A stretch of 64,000 bases of DNA from the NCBI RefSeq assembly GCF_900104175.1, contig NZ_FNIX01000019.1:79866-143865 (forward strand). Direction: 5' to 3'. Made by a program: the position numbers and the translations under genes. The notes beneath the pieces were generated by a model. That model made no database searches. It saw nothing but the letters and a program-made list of their open reading frames with translations, and was not told the DNA's origin. This document shows positions 17,778 through 27,700 of this stretch, one piece after another (position 1 is the stretch's first letter; each line of letters starts with the position of its first letter). The DNA comes from Lentzea jiangxiensis. GTDB lineage: Bacteria; Actinomycetota; Actinomycetes; Mycobacteriales; Pseudonocardiaceae.

Positions 17778-18695
17778 CGCCCGGCGTGCCGAGCAGACGG
17801 CCGAGCCTTCCCACCTCACTCCGTAGAGCAGGCCGGGCAGCAGCCGCCGGAACCTCAGGTGGACCTCCCCCGCCCGGTCCACCGCCTGCTGCATCCCGGC
17901 CGGCTCCACGTCGGAGCGCTGCAGCACCCCGTCGAACGTCCGCACGAACCGCCTGCGGTCGTGTTCGAACCTGACTCGCAGGTCGAACAGCTCGCACGGC
18001 CGTTTGGGCACGTGCAGCACACACGGGTGCATGGCCTCGCGGTTCGGCAGCCGGTAGCGGACGGTGAAGTCGTGGGTGTCACCGCGCCTCAGCGGCTCGG
18101 CCGGGACGAGCGTGAAACCCGGGCGGTCCACGCGGTTCTCCAAGGTCCCGCCGTACAGCAGGTGCACGTCCACGTCCCGCCGGCGCACCGGGAACACCGA
18201 CGTGAAATCCAGCGAGTCCACCCCGTCCTGGTCGACGACGATCTGGTAGCGCTCCAGCACCTCCGGCTGCCCCTGGTCCAGCACCACGGCGACGCTGAGC
18301 TCCGCGGTGTGCCAGCCCCCGTCCACTCGGCTGGTGGTCGTGGCCGCCAGCTCGGCGAGTTGCTCGACCGCCTCGTCGACGCGGCGGCGCACCGTGCGGG
18401 AGTCGCGGTCGATCTCCGCCGCGACCCAGCTGACCCTCTCCTGGTAGAGCGGGTGCCGGACCTCGGGGATGAGGCCGAACGCGGCCCGTGCCGCGAGCTG
18501 GAGGTCCTCCGGGAGCTGCTCGACCAGCTCGGTGAGCCTCACGACCAGCTTCTGCCGGGCGGCCCCCGGCCCGTCGGCCCTGGTGATCCCGCAGGCGACG
18601 GCGATCCCGGTGCCGATCTTGTCCACGATCCGTCCCGTGTGCACGCCCCGTCCCTTTCGGAGGGTCTTCAGTTCCCGGACCAGGTCCGTCGTCAT
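17772..18695 (-). CDS. Conserved actinobacterial protein of unknown function
   Basis: This 307-residue soluble protein has no recognisable catalytic motif. The N-terminal 40 residues are basic (LKTLRKGRGVHTGRIVDKIG). A helical region follows to about residue 125, then a beta-rich C-terminal half with scattered Trp, Arg and Asp. The layout resembles a class of actinobacterial proteins often found beside regulators, which I cannot name with confidence. It is on the same strand as the VWA gene, 88 bases downstream of it, so the two may act together. Confidence 0.55.
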   Translation of the reverse strand: MTTDLVRELKTLRKGRGVHTGRIVDKIGTGIAVACGITRADGPGAARQKLVVRLTELVEQLPEDLQLAARAAFGLIPEVRHPLYQERVSWVAAEIDRDSRTVRRRVDEAVEQLAELAATTTSRVDGGWHTAELSVAVVLDQGQPEVLERYQIVVDQDGVDSLDFTSVFPVRRRDVDVHLLYGGTLENRVDRPGFTLVPAEPLRRGDTHDFTVRYRLPNREAMHPCVLHVPKRPCELFDLRVRFEHDRRRFVRTFDGVLQRSDVEPAGMQQAVDRAGEVHLRFRRLLPGLLYGVRWEGSAVCSARRAS

Positions 18696-18783
18696 CTCGC
18701 GATCTCCTCCCTCGCTCGCTCACGTGCGGCGTAGGAAGGTTGCGTCGGGCATGTGGACGAGAAGTGGACACGCCGTGGATCGG

Positions 18784-19356
18784 TCACACGTGCTCCGGTC
18801 TCAGCGCGGTCCGCGCCACCGACGAGGCGAGCGCGACCCCCAGGCGCACGCCGTCCCGGCCCAGGAAGACCCGCGACGTGCCGATGCGGTCGAGCGCCGT
18901 CTGATCGACGGCCCCGACCCCGAACGCGATCATCTCGGGACACGACGTCGTGGCGGTGAGACGGGCCAGCGCGGCGGGCCACGCCTGGTCGGTCGCCCTG
19001 CCGTCGGAGACGAAGAAGAGGACCGGACGGCGGACCGGGATGCGCTGTGCCTTCAGGTCTTCGACATCGCTCTCGATCGTGGTGCGCACGAGGGTGAACG
19101 CGGAGCCGAAGTCGGAGCCGGGTTCCAGGCGCGGCCTGATCACGGCGGCCCGGTCGAGCGCGGGCAGCAACGGCCGCACGACCGTCGGGCTCTCCGCGAA
19201 GACGACCACGCAGAGCCGAACCTGCGCGGCCGGCCGCCGATCCGCGTGCACCACACCGCGGAACTCGCGCACACCCGCGTTCACCTCGTCGATGTGGCCG
19301 CTCATCGACAACGACACGTCACACACCAGGTAGCACGGCAACACGTCCGGAACCAT
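18784..19356 (-). CDS. VWA-domain protein (TerY-like)
   Basis: This 190-residue single-domain von Willebrand A protein has the MIDAS motif DVSLSMS at residues 14-20, a conserved Thr/Ser loop (PGSDFGSAF) and FFVSDGRATD as the third metal-site motif. The length and sequence style match TerY-like proteins associated with tellurite and stress (Ter) systems and with several predicted conflict systems. It probably binds a partner protein through Mg2+ or Mn2+. No Ter genes are nearby; the next gene downstream is the unknown 307-residue protein. Confidence 0.87.
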   Translation of the reverse strand: MVPDVLPCYLVCDVSLSMSGHIDEVNAGVREFRGVVHADRRPAAQVRLCVVVFAESPTVVRPLLPALDRAAVIRPRLEPGSDFGSAFTLVRTTIESDVEDLKAQRIPVRRPVLFFVSDGRATDQAWPAALARLTATTSCPEMIAFGVGAVDQTALDRIGTSRVFLGRDGVRLGVALASSVARTALRPEHV

Positions 19357-19506
19357 CCGTCTCCCCTCAGCACCCGACCGCCACGGGAGCCACCGTTACC
19401 GGATCGCGTTGATCAAACGTGGACAAAAAGCTGATTCGCTGACACACCAACGGCGCCTTGTACGACATTCCATCCGGATGAAGGCTCGGACACCTAGGAG
19501 GACGGC

Positions 19507-22395
19507 GTGGAATTCCGGATGCTGGGGCCGCTGGAAGCGTGGCACGGAGACACCTCCGTGCCCCTGGGTGACCTGCAGCAACGGTTCATCCTCGTCGTGC
19601 TCCTGTTGAACGCGAACAAACCCGTGTCAGCTGAACGGATCACCGAGGTCGTGTGGCCCGACCAGCCCGAACGCCGAACGCTGGTCCGCGGCTACATCAA
19701 CAAGTTGCGCAAGGCGTTCGAGCCGACCGGCACGTCGATCGAGACGACGGCGACCGGGTACGTGCTGCGCGTCGAGGAGGACGACATCGACATCGTCCGC
19801 TTCGACCGGTTGCGTGGGGAAGCCGCCCAGGCTCAGCAGGACAACGACCAGCGCAAAGCCATCGATCGGCTGCGCGAGGCGGTGGCGCTGTGGCGCGGCC
19901 GGTTCCTGGAGGACATCGACATCGACAGGGTCGGTGGCGCCGACGTCTTCATCCCCGACGAGACCTACCACGACGCGCTGGGCGACCTGGCGGAACTGGA
20001 GCTGGTGACGGGCGACCACAGGTCGGCCCGGGACCGGATGCGCCGCGCGGTCCGCACTTCCCCGGACAACCAGAAGTACGCGGAGTTCCTGATGCGGGCG
20101 TTGATCGCGGATGGCGACCAGGCCGGCGCGATCAGGGCGTTCGACACCGCGGCCCAAGCCCTGGCCGAGTCCGGCATCGAACCCGGAACGGTGCTGCGCA
20201 ACCTCGCGGAACGCGCGCGGCGCGGTGAACCGGTCAGCTCGCTGCCGTCACGTCCCGGTGGGTTCACCGGCCGTTCCGAGGAACTTGTCAAGATCGAGGC
20301 GGCCGCCGCCGGCTCCGACGAACGCCGCGCGGTGTGGATCAGCGGTGCCCACGGCACCGGCAAGACCGGCTTGGCCGTCGAGGCCGCACACCGCCTGCGC
20401 CACCGGTTCCCGGACGGCCAGCTCATGGTGCGGCTCAACGGTTTCACGCCGAACGTGGCGCCGATGTCCGTGTCGGACGCCCTGACCCAGCTGCTCACCG
20501 AGCTGGGCGTGCCCGCCGAGCAGATCCCGGACACGGTGGGCCGCAAGGCGACGCTCTACCAAACCCACCTCTACGGAACGAAAACGCTGGTGGTGCTGGA
20601 CAACGCGGCGTCACCCGACCAGGTCCGGCCGTTGCTGCCGGAGACCCCCGAGTGCTTCGCCGTCGTGACGAGCAGGAGGATGGGCGAGCCGGACATCACC
20701 GAGCACGTCCGCCTGGCACCGATGCCACCCGCCGACGCGTCGGCACTGTTCCAGCGGCTCACCGGGCAGGCCCGTGTGCGCGGCAGGGCGGCGGAGGTGG
20801 CGGGACTGGTCAAGCGCTGCGGATACCTCCCGGTGTCGATCACCATCGCGGCGGCGTTGCTGCGCAAGCACGACCGGTGGTCGCTCGACCACCTGCTCGG
20901 CCGGATGGACGACAGCGGGGCGTGGCGGGAGGACGGGGCGGCCATCCACGCCTCCTACCGCGAGCTCGACGTCCACCAGCAACGGGTCTTCCGGTTGTTC
21001 GGGCACCTGCCGGGACCTGACGTCGACGTCGTCGGCGCGGCAGCCCTCATCGGAAGCGACATCGCCACCGCCCGCAAGCTCCTCGACGACCTGCACGAGG
21101 TCTGCCTGCTCGAAGAGGTCGCGCCGGACCGCTACCAGATGCTCGACTCCATCAAGGAGTACGCCGCTCTCGAACCACGGGACTTGGCCGCCGTCACGCG
21201 TCTGCTGGACTTCTACCTGGTGACGCTGGCGAACGCGGTGAGCGTCGCCCACCCGTTCGACCGCACCGTCCAACCACCGGTGGACCGTGAGAGCCCGCTC
21301 AGCCGCACGTTCTCCAGCCAGGACCCGGCGCTGGCGTGGATCACAGCCGAGCGCGACAACCTGATGGCCGCCATCCGGCAGGCCGAGCCGGACCACGCGT
21401 GGCGACTGGCGGCGTTGATCTGGCGGCACTTCAACACCGCGAACCGGTTCGACGACTGGATCGACGCCGTGAAGTCCGTGCGGGTGGACGACGACTTCGG
21501 CCGCGCGCACCTGCTGTCCCGGCTCTCCACCGCGAACGACCGGTGCGGCCGGCACGCCGAGGCACTCGACCTTGCCGAACAGGCGTTGGCGCTCTTCACC
21601 CGCCTGGGCGATGTCCCTGGCGAGGCCGCGGCCCTGTGCGCGATCGCCGTGTCCACGATGCAACTCGGGGCGCACGACGAAGCGGCACGCCACTACGAGG
21701 CGGCGCTGACGAAATACGAGCAGGTCGGGGATCTGCGCGGCCAGGGCCACGCGCTGAGCCTGCTCGGCTACCTCAACGAACAGCACGGCAGGTATGCCGT
21801 CGCCGTGCGGCAGCACGAAGCCTCCGCCCGGATCATGCGGGAGATCGGGCACCTGCAGGGACTCGCTCACGCGCTCAACAACCTCGGCGCGAACCGGCAG
21901 CACCTCGGGATGATCGACGAGGCCATCCCCGACCACCTGGAGGCGCACGAGATCGCGCTCGAGCTCGGTGACTCCTGCGTGGCGGCCTACGCGTTGACCA
22001 ACATCGCCGACGCGCACCGGCTCGCGGGCAGGATTCCCGAAGCGGTGCACCACCACGACCTGGCGGCGAGGGCGGCCACCGGGCTGGCGGACGCGGAACT
22101 CCAGGCGAGGCTCTTCCGCGATCGGGCCGCCACGGAGACCGACCGCGGCGACCTGCGTGCGGCGTTGCGGCTCTACCAGTCGTTGCTGGACGTGGCCGGC
22201 GGCACCGGCAACCGCACGCACGAGTCGTACGGTGAGATCGGCGCCGCACGCACGATGCACGCCCTGGGCAGGCACGCGGACGCTGTGCCGCACTGGAACG
22301 CGGCGGAGGCTGTGTACCGCGAACTCGACCAGCCCGAAGCCGACGAGGTGCGGCTCGAGCGTGCGGTGTTGACCTGCGCGTGCGGTCAGCGGTGA
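19507..22395 (+). CDS. AfsR/SARP-family transcriptional activator with NB-ARC and TPR domains
   Basis: This 962-residue cytoplasmic regulator has an OmpR-like DNA-binding domain at about residues 1-90 and a BTAD (bacterial transcriptional activation) domain at about 95-240. An NB-ARC STAND ATPase has P-loop GAHGTGKT at 280-287 and a Walker B region VVLDNA near 366. C-terminal tetratricopeptide repeats run from about 660 to 940. This is the full AfsR layout, in which ATP hydrolysis and TPR ligand binding gate activation of secondary-metabolite genes. It starts with GTG after an AGGAGG site. Its last 10 bases overlap the end of the convergent XRE gene. No biosynthetic cluster is visible in the window, so it may act globally. 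Confidence 0.93.
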   Translation: MEFRMLGPLEAWHGDTSVPLGDLQQRFILVVLLLNANKPVSAERITEVVWPDQPERRTLVRGYINKLRKAFEPTGTSIETTATGYVLRVEEDDIDIVRFDRLRGEAAQAQQDNDQRKAIDRLREAVALWRGRFLEDIDIDRVGGADVFIPDETYHDALGDLAELELVTGDHRSARDRMRRAVRTSPDNQKYAEFLMRALIADGDQAGAIRAFDTAAQALAESGIEPGTVLRNLAERARRGEPVSSLPSRPGGFTGRSEELVKIEAAAAGSDERRAVWISGAHGTGKTGLAVEAAHRLRHRFPDGQLMVRLNGFTPNVAPMSVSDALTQLLTELGVPAEQIPDTVGRKATLYQTHLYGTKTLVVLDNAASPDQVRPLLPETPECFAVVTSRRMGEPDITEHVRLAPMPPADASALFQRLTGQARVRGRAAEVAGLVKRCGYLPVSITIAAALLRKHDRWSLDHLLGRMDDSGAWREDGAAIHASYRELDVHQQRVFRLFGHLPGPDVDVVGAAALIGSDIATARKLLDDLHEVCLLEEVAPDRYQMLDSIKEYAALEPRDLAAVTRLLDFYLVTLANAVSVAHPFDRTVQPPVDRESPLSRTFSSQDPALAWITAERDNLMAAIRQAEPDHAWRLAALIWRHFNTANRFDDWIDAVKSVRVDDDFGRAHLLSRLSTANDRCGRHAEALDLAEQALALFTRLGDVPGEAAALCAIAVSTMQLGAHDEAARHYEAALTKYEQVGDLRGQGHALSLLGYLNEQHGRYAVAVRQHEASARIMREIGHLQGLAHALNNLGANRQHLGMIDEAIPDHLEAHEIALELGDSCVAAYALTNIADAHRLAGRIPEAVHHHDLAARAATGLADAELQARLFRDRAATETDRGDLRAALRLYQSLLDVAGGTGNRTHESYGEIGAARTMHALGRHADAVPHWNAAEAVYRELDQPEADEVRLERAVLTCACGQR

Positions 22396-23588
22396 GCCAG
22401 CAGCCGCTTCAGGTCGGGGTAGACCTCGCGCACCGCACCGTGGTTGTGCCACCTGCCCAAGGTTCTGGCGAGCTGGCGCAGGTCCGTGCGGACCGTCGCG
22501 GAGTCGACGTGCGCCACGTCGTCCAGCGTCTGCACGAGCGTCCGGCAGCTCTCGTCGACCTCGCCCGACAACGCGTGGGCGAGCGACCGCCGGATGCCGA
22601 ACCGGGCCCGGCTGCGGCGTGACGTGGCCGGCACCAGGGCGAGTTGGCCGCCCAGCACTTCGGCGGCTCGCGCGTTGAGCCCGAGATCGGCGAGCGACCA
22701 GCCCCTGGCCAGTTCCAGCGGGTCCGGGACACTCGACCCGAGCGCGGGGTAGGGGCTGTCGGGTGGGACGGACTCCATCCGCTGTGCGGCGAGGTCGAAG
22801 GCCCGTTCCGCGGCACCGCGGTCTCCCGCGAGTGCGTGCCCCTGCGCCTCACGCCGTGCGGCCAGGGCGAGAACGCGAGAACCCGCCTGCCCGATCCACT
22901 GCGCCTGCTGGGCGAGGTTGACCGTGGTGGCCGCATCCTGGCGGTAGAGCGCGAGACCCGCTTCCCGCACGAACGCGTAGCTCGCGATGTCCGCGTCGCC
23001 CGCCGCGCGCGCGAGCTCGGAGGAGTGCCTGGTCCACCACAGGGCCCGCTGCTCGTCGCCCGCTTCCTGGCACATCCAGCCGGTGTACTCGGCGATCCGC
23101 GCGGCGAGCCGGAGCAACCGGGTCCCCACCGGGCCGGCGTTCTCCCGCGCCATGCCGTGCACCGTGTGCTGCAGCGCTTGCAACGGTTCGAGGACCACCT
23201 GGGGGCTGGTGCGCAGACCGAGCCCTTGCAGCTGTTCGAACGAGGTGCGCATGCCGGCGATCACGTGCTCGTCCGGCACCGGCCGCCGTCCGCTGCCGGT
23301 GAGCGCGCCGACGCCGAGCATCGTTCCGGCCACGAGCACCTGACGCCGGCCGAGCGCCTGGCCGTCGTGGGAGGACGGTCCGACGTGCAGGGCTGCCTCG
23401 ACCAACCGGCCACCGACGTCCAGCACGCCGTCGCAGAGCCGGGCCACCGTGGGCGTCGGCGGTTTGAGGTCGTTCTCGATCTTGCTGAGATAACCCTTGC
23501 TGTAGTGGATCAGCTTGGCCAACTGTCCCATCGACAGTCCTGCCGCGACGCGATGTGCTCGCAGCAACTCACCAAAAGTTTCGGCCAC
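22386..23588 (-). CDS. XRE-family regulator with long helical sensor domain
   Basis: This 400-residue regulator has an N-terminal cro/C1-type helix-turn-helix (about residues 6-62; MGQLAKLIHYSKGYLSKIE is the recognition region) and a large alpha-helical C-terminus with TPR-like periodicity. This form is common in Streptomyces and Pseudonocardiales and is often linked to developmental or metabolite control. It is convergent with and overlaps the SARP gene, so the pair may influence each other transcriptionally. Confidence 0.9.
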   Translation of the reverse strand: MAETFGELLRAHRVAAGLSMGQLAKLIHYSKGYLSKIENDLKPPTPTVARLCDGVLDVGGRLVEAALHVGPSSHDGQALGRRQVLVAGTMLGVGALTGSGRRPVPDEHVIAGMRTSFEQLQGLGLRTSPQVVLEPLQALQHTVHGMARENAGPVGTRLLRLAARIAEYTGWMCQEAGDEQRALWWTRHSSELARAAGDADIASYAFVREAGLALYRQDAATTVNLAQQAQWIGQAGSRVLALAARREAQGHALAGDRGAAERAFDLAAQRMESVPPDSPYPALGSSVPDPLELARGWSLADLGLNARAAEVLGGQLALVPATSRRSRARFGIRRSLAHALSGEVDESCRTLVQTLDDVAHVDSATVRTDLRQLARTLGRWHNHGAVREVYPDLKRLLAHR

Positions 23589-23695
23589 GATTTGCCTCCC
23601 GCTCCGGCGTGAGCCGAGTACACCATCACCAACCGTTGGATCGCAATCGCCCCGGCCGTTTCCGAGAAATGGCCGGGGCGCTCATTCGTGCTAGC

Positions 23696-23875
23696 TCACC
23701 CGTGCCACGGGTTGCCGCCGCCCTGCTGGTTTTCCGTGGTCGTGGTCGTGGTGGGAGGCGGCGGCGGGGTGTCGTCGGCGTTCGCCACGACACCGCCGGA
23801 AACGGAAGCAGCGACCGCGATCGCGGTCAGCAGAGTGGCGGTACCCGCGGCGAAAGTGGACACGATTTTGGACAT
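23696..23875 (-). CDS. Small secreted Pro/Thr-rich peptide
   Basis: This 59-residue product has a classic signal peptide (about residues 1-32, ending SGGVVANAD), then a run of five Pro and six Thr, and ends GGGNPWHG. The ATG at 23875 is preceded by GGAGG at optimal spacing, which supports it as a real gene despite its size. The function is unknown; it could be a cell-wall peptide or the exported precursor of a signal. It lies between the XRE regulator and the divergent TIR-like gene. Confidence 0.7.
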   Translation of the reverse strand: MSKIVSTFAAGTATLLTAIAVAASVSGGVVANADDTPPPPPTTTTTTENQQGGGNPWHG

Positions 23876-24095
23876 GGCGAATCCTCCGAAGGGATCGGAT
23901 TTGTTTTTCGGATTTCGCCCGCTCTCCGGCGGGCTCCCTTCGAGCATTCGTCTTCGAAAAGCGCGGAACCAGGTGTTTCCCGTTGCCCACCGAGGTGGTC
24001 AACACGTCCACTCCTCATCCACTTCTGGTCAACACCGGGCGTGGATGCTGCGCGCACCCGGCCGCCGGCCGGGGAGTCACAACAAGGAGGTTGGA

Positions 24096-24743
24096 GTGAC
24101 CGAATCCGCGAGCTACGACATCGCCGTGTCGTTCACCGAGGAGCAGCGCGCCGTGGTGGACGAGGTGGTCGAGGCGTGCCGCCAGCGCGGCCTGACCGTG
24201 CTGGAGAGCAACGACCTCCCCGAGGCGGAGGTGCGCTTCCTCGTGCCGTTCGTGTCCGGTGAGGACGAGGTGAAGACGAACGACGAGCACGTGCTGCCGG
24301 TGCTGACCGGTGAGAACGCCACGTCCTCAGCACACCTGCGCGCGGACGAGCACCTCGTCGACACCCTGGTCGCGCGCGTCGAGGCCGCCGAGACCGCAGG
24401 ACGTCGCAGGGTTCCCGTCGCCGACCTCGTGACCGCGCTCAAGCAGCCGGAGCCGGAACCCGAGGTCGCTGTTCAGGACAACAACCCCCTGCGCACCCTG
24501 GCCGAGCAGTTCGCCGCCGCGTCGCCGGCACTCGCCAAGCGCGGCCTCGCCGGCACGATGCACCTCGGCGACACCACGGTCGCGGTGCGCGTCGAGCGCG
24601 CGGAGGACGCGGTCTACGCCGTGGAGGTGCGCAACGACGGCGTCAACGACGACATCGTGAACTTCGTCGTCATCGGCGGCTCGACCGACCAGTTCTCCAC
24701 GCTGTGGCACCGCATCGAGGGCATGCTGACCGCGACCGCGTGA
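24096..24743 (+). CDS. TIR-like N-terminal domain protein of unknown function
   Basis: This 215-residue protein starts with GTG after AAGGAGG. The N-terminus (SYDIAVSFTEEQRAVVDEV, with RQRGLTVLE following) has the pattern of the first strand and helix of a TIR-like fold. The catalytic-Glu region of active TIR NADases is not evident, so it may be a truncated or non-enzymatic adaptor. An acidic linker (about residues 125-135) leads to a C-terminal alpha/beta domain of unknown type. It faces the TIR/KGGVGR/HerA operon across a shared terminator and may be part of the same locus. Confidence 0.6.
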   Translation: MTESASYDIAVSFTEEQRAVVDEVVEACRQRGLTVLESNDLPEAEVRFLVPFVSGEDEVKTNDEHVLPVLTGENATSSAHLRADEHLVDTLVARVEAAETAGRRRVPVADLVTALKQPEPEPEVAVQDNNPLRTLAEQFAAASPALAKRGLAGTMHLGDTTVAVRVERAEDAVYAVEVRNDGVNDDIVNFVVIGGSTDQFSTLWHRIEGMLTATA

Positions 24744-24748
24744 CGCGA

Positions 24749-24786
24749 AAAGGGCGGTGTCCCCCTTCGGGGGGACACCGCCCTTT
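24749..24786. terminator. Bidirectional terminator, 17-bp stem with TTCG loop
   Basis: Perfect arms 24749-24765 and 24770-24786 enclose a TTCG tetraloop. A-rich and T-rich flanks at the two ends give a terminator in either direction. It sits 5 bases after the TIR-like gene and 2 bases past the end of the HerA-like gene, isolating the two converging transcripts. Confidence 0.9.
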
Positions 24787-24787
24787 C

Positions 24788-27700
24788 TCACTGCCTGGCC
24801 CGCTCGACCACTTCCTCCAGCCGCAGCGGACTCGGAGGGTGGTGGCTCAGGCACATCGGTGCCAGCATCCGCCGGAACCCGAACGTGTCCCCGGTGACGT
24901 AGAACTGCCCGCGTTCCAGCCGCGAGATGTCCGCGACCGAGCTCCCCTTGGCACGAGCCATCTCCGTCGCCGCCGCGATCTGCGCGGGACTGTTCAACCG
25001 CCCGAAGAACTGCGTGGTGGCGTTGCCGGTGATCTGGTTGTGCACACCCTTGGGCGCCTGCGTGGCGAGCAGCAACCCGAGCCCGTACTTCCGAGCCTGC
25101 GAAGCCAGCAGGATCGTCGTCTGCGTGCTGGCCGTGACCCCACCGGACGGCGCGATCGTCTGAGCCTCGTCCATCACCATCAGCCCGCCCAGCGGCCGGT
25201 CCACCGCCGGGTTCCGCTTGATCCAGGCGAACACCTCCAGCTGCAACTGGCTGATGAACCCCTGCCGCTGCTCGTCCGACGGCAGCCCGACGAAATTGAT
25301 CACCGAGATCCGCGCCCTCTTCCCCGCGGACGGCTGGAGCAGCACACCGGGATCGGTCGGCTCGCCCCGCCCACCGAGCAACGGGTCGTTGACCATGGCC
25401 GCCCGCAGCGTCTCGGCGAGATCCGCGGCCGTGGCCGGCGCCGAGTTCAACCCGCTGACCCCCTCCGGCAACTCGGCCAGCAGATCGACGAACCCACCGA
25501 GATCCCGCCGATCGCTGCGCGCATAGTGCTTCAACGCCTCCTTGAGCACAGCCCGCCCTCTCACGGCGAACTTCGTCTCGTTGCCAATCCGCGCATGGGG
25601 CACCAGCCGGGCAACCGCGGCCTCGATGGCGGCGACGAACTCGTCCTCGTCCCCCCGCACCTCGGCGAAATCGGGCAACGGGTGGAACACCAACGGCCGC
25701 CCACCAGCCCGCCCGGGCGTCCACACGACGACCTCGGTGCCGGCCAGGTACTCGGCAGCCGCCTCCCGGTCACCCGGCCGCCACTCCCCCGGCGGCTCGG
25801 GCCAAGCGTCCCCGAGCCGCGCCAGGTCGTTGTTGGGATCCAGCACGATCGCCGAAACCCCTTGCAACGCACACTCTTCGACGATCCGGCGCAACAACAC
25901 CGTCTTGCCGCTACCCGATCCGGCGAAGACGATCGCGTGCTTGCGCAACGACTCCAGCGCGATCCGGATCTCCCCGTCCATCCCGAGCACGATCTCGCCC
26001 TCTTGCGCGCCCTGCCGCTGCCTTCCCTGATGCGGCTGCGGCACCTCAGGCAGCGAAGGCGGTTCCGGCATCTGCACGGGGTTCGGTTCTGGCCCCAGCC
26101 GGGGCGGTTCGAGCTTCCGCCGCGGCGGAGGACGCGTCTCCTGCCGTCCTCCTCTCGGAGTGGTGCGCGTCGGATCGGGCATGATCTGCCGCAGGAACGT
26201 GGTGCTGCTGGCGGGTTTGCGCGCGGCGAGCCACGCGAACAGCTGGTAGCTCTGGGTGGACCACATCTCTTTGAGCGCTCCGAAGGTGCGTAGGTCGTCA
26301 TCGGAGACGTCGATGCTCCTGCCGCCGCTGCGTTCGAACTCAGCGACCTCGCCGCGGGTCTTCGCGCCGGTCCACCCCTTGGCGCCGTTGCGGATGAGGA
26401 TCAGGTGGCGGCCCCGCACGTTCTCCGCCGCGGCACGGGCGTCCCGGAGCCTGCGCAGCACGCGGTTGCCGTGGCTGCTGGCGATAAGCCGGAACACCCA
26501 GCGTTCCTCAACGTCCTTCTCCTCGTCCACGGTGTGGCGAAGTCCCGCGTGCAGGCTGTTGTCGTCCAGCTGGGGTTCCGGGTGCCAGGTGAGGTCGTCG
26601 TTGCCGATTTCGGTGACCCAGGACCTCAAGCCTGCCAGCAGCAGTGCCGGCATGACCTCGTCCTCGTTGTGCGGCTTGACGTCGGCGGCCGCAAGGCCCG
26701 CCTTCGCGCGCAGCCGCGCGAACTCGGCGTCGAGCTCGGCAAGGTCGTCGAACTCCTGCTCCGCGGTCACCGCGGCGACGCTCTGCACCGCTTCCTCACG
26801 AGGCTGCTGCTTCTCGTCGAACGACCGCAGTTCCTCGATCTCACCGTGGAAGCAGCTCTCGGCATGTGCGTGGATCCGCTTGAGCAGCTCGCGTGGAGTC
26901 ATCGGTTGCCAGGAATCGAACGCTTCCGCGGCAACGGGCCAGGTCGGATGCGGTGGAATGATCCCCTTGCGCTGGTAGATCGTCCCCAGCCACTTCTCCA
27001 CGAGCGTGCGTGCGATCCCGCCGTCCATGATCGCGGAGAGGATCGGGGTGGTGGAGAAGCGGTCACCCACAGTGTCGCTCGCGATCGACCCGAGTTTCAC
27101 CCACGTGTTCGGCAGGCAGGCCACGATCGTCAACGTTCGCCTCGTGGTCTCGCGGAGCTGCATCAACCCGTCCGAGATGAGTGCGATCTCCTGCGCCAAC
27201 TCGCTGTTCGACGTGTCGTCGTCGAAGGCGTCCTGACTCTTGTTCACCAGTGTGTCCAGCTGGTCGACCGCGATCACGCACGGCCCCGTCATCGCGAGGA
27301 TGCGTGAGATGTCCCGCACGAGCGTCTGCGGACGCTTCGGCTTGACCGGGAGGCCCCAGTGGCGGCGCTCGTCCTGCAACTCGTCGAGGCCCTCGAGGTA
27401 GGACCGGCCGATGTCCGCGTGCTCGGAGGCGTAGAGCACGAGAGCTTTGATCGTGTCACCGCACTCGACGGCGATTCGTCCGTCCACCTGGCGCAGTCCG
27501 TTGAGCAACGCACGAAGATCGTCCGGGATCAGCGGAGCCTCACCCAGAACCGCGCGCGTGACCTCTACCGACGAGGCAGCTCGTTCGCACAGCTGCTTCA
27601 ACAGCACCGTCAGCTGGAAGACACCGTCATCGTTGGCCCTGAGCAGTTCGCTGCGCATCGCGTCCGCGACGTCGTCCCAGAACATTTGGCCGGACGTGAG

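Noticed and set aside
20611..22452. 613-codon minus-strand frame
   Set aside because: It lies opposite the SARP regulator, which has a full domain architecture; the antisense translation has none.
23555..24262. Plus-strand frame covering the small secreted peptide
   Set aside because: It is antisense to the peptide gene, which has a strong ribosome site and signal peptide; the frame shows no domain.
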